Origin: Gnetum montanum
Lineage: Eukaryota > Streptophyta > Gnetopsida > Gnetales > Gnetaceae
DNA: 28,846 nt
Direction of reading: 5' to 3'
Assembly (NCBI GenBank): GCA_015680685.1
Contig: MNCI01030119.1
Location: 1 to 28,846 of the forward strand
Shown: in pieces, positions 18,856-28,227 of the stretch
Position numbering within the stretch: the first letter of the stretch is position 1
How the letters are laid out: each line of letters starts with the position of its first letter
The notes under the pieces: model-generated
What the model was told of the DNA's origin: nothing
What the model saw: only the letters and a program-made list of their open reading frames with translations
The model's database searches: none
Position numbers and translations under genes: made by a program

Positions 18856-20469
18856 CTAGGTATAAATATTCTTCTATTTCTATAAAACAAATCTTGGATC
18901 TGGTTTAAACAAGAGTATGATCCCTTGTAGACAAAAGGAAATAGAAAATAGTTTTAAAATTTCTTATCTTCATAAATGGAAACATTTTTTTAAAGTAAAC
19001 TTTTTATGGTATTAATCCTAATTTCTATTATAAAGTTCATAGAAGAGTCCATGGCTAATGATGCCATGGAGAAAGGGATATGTCTTCTCCTAGAAGCAAG
19101 ATAGATTGAATAGTAAAAATCCTAAAGATTGTAGGAAACATCTTACATGTTGTTTTAGTATAAATAGCTTATTACAACCCTTGTAAAGGCATCTCTATAG
19201 CTTATTTTTAATTCCTATAATGCTATATTTGGCATTGCTATTCCTTGTCTTCAACCACACCACTCTTCCTAAAAGCTCATTTTATGATCACTATCATTGA
19301 GAAAGCTTGCTAATTCTACATTCTTAGAATAATGATAAGATGATGATTATGATGATCTATGGTCATCCATATTTTAACAAATTCATTTTGAAAGAGCATT
19401 ATTATCATCTTACAAAAGTGTTTAGGCTTAGCAATTTTTAGTTTTGGTAAATACTATACATAATACTTAACATTTTGTGAAATACATTTTATTATTCATT
19501 GAAGAAAAAAATATATTTTATTATGCACTAAAAAATAGTTTAAATGTAAAAATTAGTCACAGTAATAAAAAAATCCAATATTATTCAACTTTAGTTCACT
19601 TGTTTTTTTCACAAGCTTTACTTCATACATATAGTCAAATTTTAAGGAGTTACATTGAAAAGTATGGCCAAGATAGAATGAAAATGTGATTATTAATTAT
19701 TCTTATTAAATGAATATTTATAGGTACATGTCCTAGAATGCTAACATATATTCATTAATGCATCCTTGTTAATGGTTATTCATCAACAAATCTTCATTAA
19801 CATAATATGTTTCTACACCTAAATCTCTATCCTTTAAATGACATGCATTCCTATATGAATGGGATAGCATAGGATCCCCTATACATTCACGTGAATCATG
19901 CTATTATCTATTCCACATTTTAAATCACACTTAAAGTTTATTGATAGAATGGATTACAATCCTAAGATCCAAAGCCACTTCACATAAGATATAAACTTTA
20001 TTACACATATTACATACATCATAGGATCCAAAAATACACTTATAAGAATGGATTAGATATTCATATTCATTAGAATTTTGTACTCTCTTGAAAATTTTTT
20101 TTGTTGAACACTTACTGTTGATTCTTAAAAAACCTTAGAATTTTTTATCATGGGATATTCAATGTTGCAAATTGCAAGTGTGTGTAATCTTTTAATCACA
20201 ATACTTATTTTCAAAAGAAGTTCACACAATTAATTACATATAAGAACAATATAGATAAAATGTAAAGCAACTATTTCTTACTCCATAAAAGAGATTGGGC
20301 CATATGTAAAGACTAAAATATTATTATTAGATAAATCCTTACAACTTAGCATTGTTTGATAATTAGGGATGATTTTTTCAAAGATAGCATGAGAAAAGGA
20401 ACTAAATGCATAAAATAATAGTATTTGAAGAAAAACACTCTAGTATTATTTAAAAATCCATTGCTTAAA
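18856..20469. other. Unassigned AT-rich stretch right of element B
   Basis: The first five bases (CTAGG) are the right target-site duplication of B. The next 150 bases should be the N-terminal continuation of the DUF4283 fragment if B is removed, but the protein match there is weak. A TATA-like GTATAAATAG near 19160 stands in a region that could be a solo LTR of another family; I could not define its ends. Short open frames such as that at 19477-19689 are AT-rich and match nothing I know. Confidence 0.4.
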
Positions 20470-20787
20470 AAAAGCATTTGAAATTAGGATTATTCTAAAA
20501 ATTATATCCAAAATAAGAAAAAACACTTTACAGAATGATAACAAAGTGATAACCAAGAAGATAAGCTTATATACAAAAGGACAAAGAAGAACACAAAATT
20601 AGTAGTAAGTCACACATAAGGTCTTGGATTATTTCTATGAAAAGATTATATCACAAATAATGGAGAAACTTTTATATATGAACTCATAAATATTAGAAAT
20701 AAGAAATGTAAAGATGTTGACTATGTCAAATGCATTAAAAAACATAAAAAATTTTAATAAGGGACAATGAAATTTTGAATATGTGGA
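20470..20787 (+). pseudogene. RTE-type LINE fragment, upstream part of RT ORF
   Basis: Plus-strand frames give YKRTKKNTKLVVSHT (about 20567), NIRNKKCKDVDYVKCIKKHK (about 20692) and ILIRDNEILNMW (about 20752). These match the plant RTE linker before reverse transcriptase (KIAKKEAKKVV, AKIRERKTRDLDQVKCIKDE, VLVRDNEIKNRW). The same segment exists at 8212-8340, so this is a second LINE copy. It stops at the left border of the element C LTR, which therefore seems to have inserted into it. Confidence 0.65.
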
Positions 20788-21598
20788 TGATAAAACATTT
20801 ATATATTTAGGCTACAATATGATAGCTCTGCATATGTTATCATACATGCAATGTAGTGGACTATGCTCATGCCTATAAATACCAACCCCCCATTGCATCA
20901 AAACAATAGCTTTCGACCAACACTTAGCAAAATTCTTGCTTTTTGTTTTCATGACTTAGAGTTAGAGTGAATACCCACAGTGTTGTGACCAACAATTGTA
21001 CAAAATATTTATTCAAGTGGGTTCTTTGTAGATGCAATTCATGAATGGAAATAAAAATTGAGATTGTTTTTCATCATTGTAGCATTTCACTTAGCTTAAT
21101 TTTTACTTTCCGTCATGTTTACTTTCATTAAGTCATTTACATTATCTAAGTCCTTTATGTTTCCAATTCTATTAGTAAGGCATAATAAGTACAACTAGTT
21201 TCAAGCATAAAGTGTAACTGTTTGGTAATCCAATAGTGAATTCGCTTGATTTTCTTAGGAGTGAAATTACTTGGTAATCTGAGTAATAGTTACATCAACC
21301 CATGATGCGTATGGTAGACTAGGAATGGTTGCTTAACATCAAGAGGAGAATTTACAATCACTTTTACCATGTTGGCACTTATGTTATTAAATCAAACCAT
21401 ATCAATATATCATATACCTCACTAAGAGTTAAACTATACGATTTGTATTTCGCTAACTCTAAGTGAGAAGATAATAATCATGAACTGGGCATCAACTACT
21501 AGTATACTTACATTGCCCATCCATGGATTACGATCTAGTCACACATGAACATTTGTGACTTGTGACTGTTGAGTGTTAGAATATCCAACTGCTCATCA
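20788..21598 (+). repeat. 5' LTR of element C
   Basis: The right end is CTGCTCATCA, directly before the primer site. TATA box CCTATAAATACC is at 20872-20883. TTTATTCAAGTG, CATTGTAGCATTTCACTTAGC and CTTGGTAATC-type blocks match D and A. The left end is set by the distance between LTR start and TATA in D (about 76-86 bases) and a TGATAAAAC start; it may be off by several bases. Confidence 0.65.
20874..20881 (+). promoter_or_regulatory. LTR TATA box, element C
   Basis: CATGCCTATAAATACC aligns with GCAGGCCTATAAATACACC of the D LTR. Confidence 0.65.
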
Positions 21599-21599
21599 T

Positions 21600-21617
21600 T
21601 AATGCTATTAGTAGGGA
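21600..21617 (+). other. Primer-binding site of element C (decayed)
   Basis: TAATGCTATTAGTAGGGA starts two bases after the LTR end. It differs from the tRNA-Asp complement at nine positions, eight of them transitions. It is recognised by its position and by similarity to A, B and D. Confidence 0.55.
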
Positions 21618-21739
21618 TGTGTCAATGTTTGCTAATTACTTGGTTTTACAAAGTTCATTGTATCAAGCATCACAAAGGATAGTTTTTATGCTTAGATTAA
21701 TTTTCTCAAAAGTACACACTTAAGCGTGAAACACTTAAC

Positions 21740-23280
21740 ATGGCTTTTATAACTAAGGAAAAATATCCACCTACTACTGAATTTAATGAAATTAATAACA
21801 ATGATTATAAAGAAGAAGATTGGAGTGCACCAATGCAAACTAGGATTTCTTATGCTTGCACTGATCCTTATTATACTAGCTTTACATTTATTTATTACTA
21901 TGATGAATAACTTAGATGGAGAGATCTATAGGGAAAAATTATCTTACCACCTAAATGTTTAGCACCATCAATGCTCTAAGCAACCCTCATGAGGTCAAAC
22001 CTTGGCCATGTGTAGGAAGGCTATCAAATGACCAAATACATGACGAGGTCATACCAGCCAATAGAAGCTCAAACAAGAAGGGATGCCATCATTAAAGTAA
22101 GATATAAATAAGACAAATGGAAGAAGGTACCATAGACAACTATCTTAGAAGAAAAGAAAGATGTTGTATTTCAAAATAAGAAATTATATTAGACTCATGG
22201 GTCTTATTCTCAAACATCAATCATCCACATTGAAGATCTTGTTAAGATGCGGTTATAGACACCCCTAGAAGAGATAAGGAAGACTCCAAACTTAGGAGGA
22301 GCTTAGGGCTTAATACCTCCACTAAATATAAATGAGATGAATCAAGGATTCATAGAAGAAAACTAGCTGGCACCATTCATCAACTTCTCATCTTCTTCCT
22401 TGCATTGATCTACAAACTCTGGCAAGGGAGAATGAAGATTGAGGGTTCATGATGGAGAAAGAACAAGAGACCATGAGAGACATGCATATAGAAGAAGGTA
22501 TTCTAATAAAGAGTAAGATAATCATAATGAAAGAATAGAAAGAGTCAAATATGAAGGTATATGAAGGTATAGAGCATCATGAGCATTGGAGGGATCATCA
22601 CTATGATAAAGCTTATGAATCCAAAGGCTACAAAAAACCACTGTTAATCCCTCGTAATATGATCAACATTAGGAAAGCTATGTATATTCCTACCAGGCAT
22701 GCAAGGGATAGTTGCATCAAGTGACTAGACATGAATAACATTCCAAAATTTGGAGGATACAATGTGGATTCACAACACCATCTCCAAGCCTTCCATGATG
22801 CTTGAGCCCTAGAAAACATAGAAAATGATTGGCAAAAATTAAAGTTGTTTCCTAGAATACTCATCAAGAAAGTAGAGAGCTGGTGTGAATCCTTAGAACT
22901 AAAATCAATTTGAATATAGAGTACCATGCTAGAAATATTCAATGACAAATATCAAACCTACTTAAGAGTGTTAAATTGGAGAAAATAGATACAAAGATGA
23001 AAGCAAGGAACAATAAATCCCTTAATGCATAATGGACAGGTACTATTCATTATTGCATAGGTACCGAAGCCACATATTTTCTCAAAAGGAAAAAATCTAA
23101 CACATCATAAATGGACTAATGAATAAGACAAAAGAGGTTCTTGGGATATATGTCCAGGGAAAACTATCTAAATTAGATCCAAAGACTCATAGACCAAGTG
23201 ATGAAAGAGGAAGGAGAGCTAACGAAAAGAGAAGTAGTAGAAGAATCTACTAAAGATCCAAAAATAAGAAAAAAAATGTA
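21740..23280 (+). pseudogene. gag: Gag of element C, decayed and interrupted
   Basis: The start MAFITKEKYPPTTEF (21740) leads to EEDWSAPMQTRISYACTD and LRWRDL-GKIILPPK, the same N-terminal domain as in A (EEDWSMLVQTRVLYAHHD) and B. Around 22760-23260 come QHHLQAFHDA, WQKLKLFPRILI and DKYQTYLRVLNWRK, the capsid part also seen in D (LQHHLQAFHDAC, YQTYVRVSALRK). The zinc-knuckle region is missing because element D begins at 23325. Numerous stops and frame changes show it is dead. It codes for the particle protein of a retrotransposon. Confidence 0.7.
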
Positions 23281-23324
23281 AGAATATTTGAATCATAAGG
23301 AGAAGAAACTTTGAAAGACACAAT

Positions 23325-24125
23325 TGATGAACCATGATTTGTCAAGCTCTGATATTGGACCCACGAAATCGGATCCACAATATTGTGATTCCTATGCAGG
23401 CCTATAAATACACCCTTAGGCACATGGGAAGGAGAGTTAGTTTTTCAATCATAGAAGTAGTCATTTTTAATTCAATTCTTTTTCTTCCCTAGTGCATGCC
23501 CACAGTGTGATGATTGTAATTGTATGGAACCTTTATTCGAGTGTGATGTACTTGGACATGCACATGACCGACAATAAAGATCGATATTACTTCATCATTG
23601 CAGCATCCACTTAACTCTTATTTACTTTAATTGTTATTTACTACTTTCTTTAGTTACTATTTACTTTCTTGCCATTTACATTTATGTTGTTCACATGGAA
23701 TGAGTACGACTTAGTCATGAGCATTTAAGTATGACTACTTGGTATCCCAGTAGCATACCTAGGACATGCACTTGGTAATCCCAATAGTAGTACACGAGGT
23801 CCAAGATGTGTATGGATGATTAACGAATGGATGCTCATCATACTTAGGCTAGCTTAGATTCTCTCCTCCCACTCTCTCTTAGTTTAAATGAGTTATTTTC
23901 CATTGTCTCTAGAAGTAGCATTAGTTAGGACCACATCATACACCTTGCTCTGGACTAAACCATACGTGACAAAGAAAATACCAGTCCAGGTGGGAAGACA
24001 GTGAACTGTGATCAACGTGTGATTATCTAAAAACCCCAACTAGTCCATCTGTGGAGTTTGACCAAATCGTGCATGAACGCTCGTATTCGTGTGATTTGAG
24101 TGTAGGGGTACCTCACCACTCATCA
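23325..24125 (+). repeat. 5' LTR of element D
   Basis: TGATGAACC...CACTCATCA gives TGATGA/TCATCA inverted ends over 801 bp. TATA box CCTATAAATA is at 23401-23410. TTTATTCGAGTGTGATGTAC and GACAATAAAG (possible polyadenylation signal, about 23569) mark R. The last 75 bases align with the U5 end of B (GTGCATGAACGC versus ATGCATGAATGC, then TAGGGGTAC). Confidence 0.8.
23403..23410 (+). promoter_or_regulatory. LTR TATA box, element D
   Basis: GGCCTATAAATACACCC is the best-preserved TATA box of the four elements, 78 bases from the LTR start. Confidence 0.75.
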
Positions 24126-24126
24126 T

Positions 24127-24144
24127 TGGCACTATTGCTAGGGA
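24127..24144 (+). other. Primer-binding site of element D (tRNA-Asp type)
   Basis: TGGCACTATTGCTAGGGA begins one base after the LTR. It differs from TGGCGCCGTTGCCGGGGA at five positions, all transitions. Confidence 0.8.
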
Positions 24145-24257
24145 CGGTGCTAGTTATTTAGATTAGTTACATCATACAAGATCATTGTAAAATAGTATTA
24201 ATGATATATCTTTTAGAAAGAAATAATTACAAAAAAGTTACACACAAGTTCACCACA

Positions 24258-25750
24258 ATGTCTCTCTCACAAGACTATGATAACGCAACAACTAGTAAGG
24301 AAATTCATTGGAGAACCAACGAATTATACAATGATGAAGTTTGGAGTACTCAATTTGATGTAGGGGTCTCCTATGTACATAAACGAAGAAAACATCATCC
24401 CAACTCACAAATTCATAACCTACCTAGCAACGATGAACCCCTATTGGCTACTAAGATCCTAATACATATAAAAGAGGCTATTCGAATATCTCATAAGCAT
24501 CGTAAGGAAATCCATCTACCCAAGCTTGATTTAAAAAAAATTTCCAAATTTTTAAGAGGCTAAGATTTAGATCTGCAACATCATTTACAAGCTTTCCATG
24601 ATGCCTGTATATGGAAAAATATTGATAATTGATGGAAAAAACTTAAGCTCTTCCCTGCGATACTTGTTGGCCAAGCAAAGGTACGGTACAGGTCCTTAAG
24701 ACCAAAATCAATTCGACGTTGGCCAACAATGGTGGAACTATTCAACACAAGATATCAAACCTATGTGAGAGTGTCAGCCTTGAGGAAACAAATCCAAGAA
24801 TGGAAGCAAGCACAACACGAACCCTTGGACATGGCCTTAGAGAGATATTATGCATTATTAAACAACTGCCTAGGCCATGGATTCTCCTAGGAAAGGCTAA
24901 TGTATCATATCATAGATGTGCTTCGTAATGAAACAAGGGAAACCCTAGGGATGTATGCCCCAGGTCAACTATATGAACTATGGACCCACCAATTCTAGGA
25001 GCTTATTAAGTAGGTAGCAAAAGAAGAAGGAGAAATGGCTAAATGGGAGAATGTTGAAAAATCCCAATGGGACCAAAATTTTGAATTAGCAAAGGTCCAT
25101 GATCATGAAGATGAAAAATCAACTCATCTCAAGGAGGTGGAACCATCTTTGCTAGTACTATAATCACTAGATGAAATTGAGGCAAAGATCAATAAGTTGA
25201 TGGAATGGATACATGAAAAATGTGGAGAATATGCCAACATTATGAGAGGTAGAACCATGATGAACCCAGAAACAGGATAGAACACCACTAGACAATTGGA
25301 AAGAAGGGTTGAAGAAAATAAGAACTCAACTACTAATCATACGTATCAATGTAATGTTTCCTTATACGACCACCCCAAAGGCCAATGCCCAATCTTGTCA
25401 CATTTACATGAGCATTGGGGAGGAATGTTACATCTAGAGTTTGTACAAAAATACCATGTTCAATCACAGTGGCAACAATCCTAGTCATGGGGGAGGTCAC
25501 CCTCAAACTGTTACACCCTTCATATCATCCAAACCCAACCATCTATCAAGTTCAGCATCTTGTTTCCCCAACTGGGTCAACATCCTCTATCTCACCACAT
25601 TCTTATCATTCTCCTATGTACTATCAACCCATGTCCTCTCCAAAAAGACCACCACCTCATGTTCATTACATTTCTCCTCAACCTCAATATTCTCATCCTT
25701 CATCTCCTTCTACATCGCCACCAGTTGTGCCTGAAGGGTTTCCACCATAG
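24258..25750 (+). pseudogene. gag: Gag of element D, decayed
   Basis: The chosen start is ATG 24258 (MSLSQDYDNATTS), 110 bases after the primer site; an in-frame ATG at 24201 also exists. An N-terminal part of about 100 residues is open to 24562. The capsid region (about 24570-25030) has LQHHLQAFHDAC, KKLKLFPAILVG, YQTYVRVSALRKQIQEWKQA, HEPLDMALERYYALLNNCLG and MYHIIDVLRNETRETLGMY, matching B's Retrotrans_gag-like region. A charged helical linker follows, then a zinc-knuckle-like motif (25350-25388) and a Pro/Tyr/Ser-rich tail. Stops and at least three frame changes disable it. It would package element RNA. Confidence 0.78.
25350..25388 (+). other. Zinc-knuckle-like motif in element D Gag
   Basis: CNVSLYDHPKGQC; the serine codon TCC stands where A keeps cysteine and is one transversion from TGC. 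This supports an ancestral C-x2-C-x3-H-x4-C. Confidence 0.6.
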
Positions 25751-26576
25751 CATTGACCCACGAACGTTACTTGTGCTACGACTATCAACCATAGTGGGAA
25801 CTCTCCACAACATTAAAGGTGGCCCTTCTTTATACATGACCGTAGAAAGGGACATCATAGTTTTGAGACTACTGCATTCTCCAACTCAGCACAGGTCCAA
25901 CACTGTGGTGCATCTTTCTTCTCAACCCAGCACCTCGTGTTACCTTATTAGGGCCATGAATCAATATGTGGCCCAATGAATATAGCCACGTAGGGAGACA
26001 TATCGATCCTTGCATACCTTCTTACAATTACAGGTGCATGGTGGGTCAATTCCTTATTAATTAACTACCTCTTATAAATTGCCCCACTATGCTTACTATA
26101 ATCAAGTGTGTGAACCCCACTTGGGGTACGTTCCAACCACCACATCAAAAGACACCTACTGGTTCAGATATGACCAGGTTCCAATGTTTCCAACATTCAC
26201 AGATCCAAACCTTCCCTTTATTAATTCTCATCATAATTCAAAGTCTAGATGTGGGGGGTATCCTCCATTCTAACAACATAGAATTAATAAATGCTTTTCC
26301 TTTTTTTCTAATTTTACAATTTTTTGTTTTCCCATTTTTCATCTTTCAATTTTTTATTTGTTATTTTACCTTTTTATGAGTAATCTCATCTATGAATAAA
26401 GCACTCATGTGACTCATTGGTTGAGGTGTTCTTCTCTGCTATCAAGTCTTGCATAACTAATTATTTGGACAGTGAGTCCACAACATCCACCCACATGTTC
26501 TATCAATAAGAGGTCCTACTCTAGGTGCAATGATATTCTTGACATCATTAAAACTTAAAGTAACTTTGTGTTCATT

Positions 26577-26745
26577 ATGCCCAGAGGAAAGAAAGATGGA
26601 CTAAGAAGGAATGTCCAGGGTGTGACATTAAGAGGACTTGTGAATTCTCATTGGTAACATCTATAGGAGTTACCATGCAGCCTGGTTGTACTAAGATCCT
26701 TGTAGATCTAACAAAAAATGGGAGTAAGAGTAATAAAGGCACTCA
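26577..26745 (+). pseudogene. Short conserved coding-like block of unknown function (D copy)
   Basis: MPRGKKDGLRRNVQGVT at the start and, after a frame change, ILVDLTKNGSKSNK at the end. It is the counterpart of the minus-strand block at 3238-3410. At DNA level ATCCTTGTAGATCTAACAAA is identical in both copies. I do not recognise a family. Confidence 0.4.
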
Positions 26746-26835
26746 ATAAAGAAAACCAATGTTGTTCTAGGGGGTCCCACTGGAAAGACATGCACCCATG
26801 CGTGAAGGTAGGCAACTTCTCTGGATTAAGCATTC

Positions 26836-26886
26836 AAAAAAAAGAGAAAGAGAAAAAAAAGAAAAAGAAAAAGAAGAGAAAGAAGA
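26836..26886 (+). repeat. A/G-only tract
   Basis: Fifty-one bases consist only of A and G, in AAAGAG/AAAAAG units. The Lys/Glu-rich frames over it are a consequence of this composition. It is not next to an LTR, so it is not the element's polypurine tract. Confidence 0.7.
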
Positions 26887-27254
26887 TCAAGAAAAATATG
26901 CCACAAACAAATTTGAATCACTCCTTCCTTACAAAAAATGCCAAATGATCGTACACCCTGCTATCATGATGCTCTTATCGTTGTCTATCATGGGGATGAA
27001 ACAATGTGATGTCATTGATTAGAGGAATGGACTTGGTCCTGATTTTGGAGTGATAGGTTAATGACACATTAATCATGCCCTACACTTAGGATTCATTATG
27101 CCCTGGGCCAGTTACCTCATGCCCCAATCTCTGCAATCCCTGCTATAATTTTCCTCATCTCATTGTTCATGTAATTGGGATTTGTAACATGTGTATCATT
27201 GAATTTATATCTCATCACGGTGGTATCTATGTGTATGTGTTTTGTGGAATTGGT

Positions 27255-27365
27255 GTGGATTACATTTCACTCTTTCAATGCCTACAAACATCTTCAGGGT
27301 GGTTACATAAGGGCATCATAGGTAGGAACCTACTTTGGGGAGGACCCACTTGCATAACCCTTCTA
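27255..27365 (+). other. Conserved non-coding spacer block with inverted repeat (D copy)
   Basis: GGTTACATAAG (27301-27311) and CTTGCATAACC (27349-27359) are imperfect inverted arms with a 37-base loop, the same loop length as in A at 2660-2716. Flanking anchors TTACATT, TGCCTA, AAGGGCAT, TTTGGG and CCACTTG are shared. Confidence 0.55.
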
Positions 27366-27689
27366 ATTTACACTCATTACGCATCACCATCACATCATTT
27401 TACAACCTCCAAGTACTGCATTGCCCATGTTCTTCTTTCCCTTATCATCCTTCTAGTTCAAATGTTCTTATGTACCACAACATGTTCTTTTATCTCATTC
27501 AATTCATGAATTTCATTCTCAAATTCTACTCCAGTATACTTTTGATGCCTTCTAGTCTAAGTAATATTACCATGGACTCTTCACATTAACCTCAAATCCT
27601 TCATTTTTTGCCTTAGAATTTTAGAAATTTATCAATTCTTCTAAGTACGGGCCGTGCTATTAGGTACGCGATATTGCATCCATAAAAAC

Positions 27690-27698
27690 TATATATAT
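27690..27698 (+). promoter_or_regulatory. Internal TATA box upstream of ORF2 leader (element D)
   Basis: ATAAAAACTATATATATGG lies about 195 bases before the intron donor position. Upstream GCGATATTGCATCC recalls the GATATT unit of the LTR U3. A counterpart exists in A (2283-2290). Confidence 0.5.
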
Positions 27699-27888
27699 GG
27701 ACTTCCCAACCATCCCACCCCCACCCCCCATCCTCATGCACATAAACATCATTCTCAATTGTTCACGCAGGGGGGTTTTTTCAAATTTTCTTCCAAGAAT
27801 TGCTAACCTGCACACCTATCATCCAACAATAATAACTTACTTGCTAGCGCTCTGAATCCCATTCCAGTCGAACCTACCTAAACCTGAA

Positions 27889-28227
27889 GTGTTCAGCTTC
27901 ATCATGGGGGAAGGGTACACTCTCAGTTGTGCATAATTTTCTTGAAATTCATGATCACCTGAAGGATACTATAAAAGGTAATTGACCATAAAAATGATAA
28001 ACATGTTACCAAAAACAATTTTATCTCTTCACCCACACCAAGAGAATTAAATTTTGGAGCCACCTAATCAAATTGGACCCAATATCAAACTTTTAGGGGA
28101 CATTTTCATAAAATTTCCTAACTCTAAATCACATGAAATAAGAAATGAGGTTATTAAAGGCAAGAAGTAAGGTATAACTTAATTTTTGTAGGCAACCTTA
28201 CTAATGGTCAACCCCATGTGATTGCAG
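27889..28227 (+). other. Intron-like leader before element D ORF2
   Basis: By alignment to B the donor GT is at 27889 (GAA/GTGTTC), with TCATGGGG downstream as in A and B. The branch-like TACTAAT is at 28199-28205 and the acceptor TGTGATTGCAG ends at 28227, directly before ATGG. Branch-to-acceptor spacing (22 bases) equals that in B. A second possible donor, AAAAG/GTAATT, is at 27978. Confidence 0.5.

Larger units (their letters stand above)
20788..23324 (+). mobile_element. Element C: LTR retrotransposon, 5' part only
   Basis: It has an LTR (about 20788-21598), a decayed tRNA-Asp-type primer site and gag. It is cut at 23324 by the start of element D. Its remaining 3' part is not in the window and would be expected beyond D. 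LTR and Gag place it in the same family as A and D. It is the most decayed copy. Confidence 0.7.
25751..27254 (+). other. Element D spacer after gag
   Basis: Up to about 26275 it continues Pro/Ser-rich, gag-tail-like but broken text. Then come a T-rich tract (26285-26378), a short block shared with A (26577-26745) and an A/G tract (26836-26886). I find no protease, reverse transcriptase or integrase motifs. The right part up to 27254 aligns weakly with A 2790-3186. Confidence 0.5.

Noticed and set aside
18900-19420. Possible solo LTR or promoter (GTATAAATAG near 19160)
   Set aside because: No paired TG...CA ends with target duplication could be defined, and no second copy is present.
22628-22948. 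106-codon minus-strand frame
   Set aside because: It is antisense to element C gag, which has clear homology in A, B and D on the plus-strand reading.
25560-25979. 139-codon plus-strand frame rich in His and Leu
   Set aside because: It overlaps the Pro/Tyr/Ser-rich gag tail in another frame, which has counterparts in A and B; this frame has none.
26718-26948. Lys-rich small protein over the A/G tract
   Set aside because: The lysine run results from the purine tract; D and A are not conserved in this frame there.
27189-27589. Two overlapping plus-strand frames of 84-106 codons with hydrophobic content
   Set aside because: The DNA aligns with the non-coding spacer of A without keeping a frame; the stem-loop block lies inside it.
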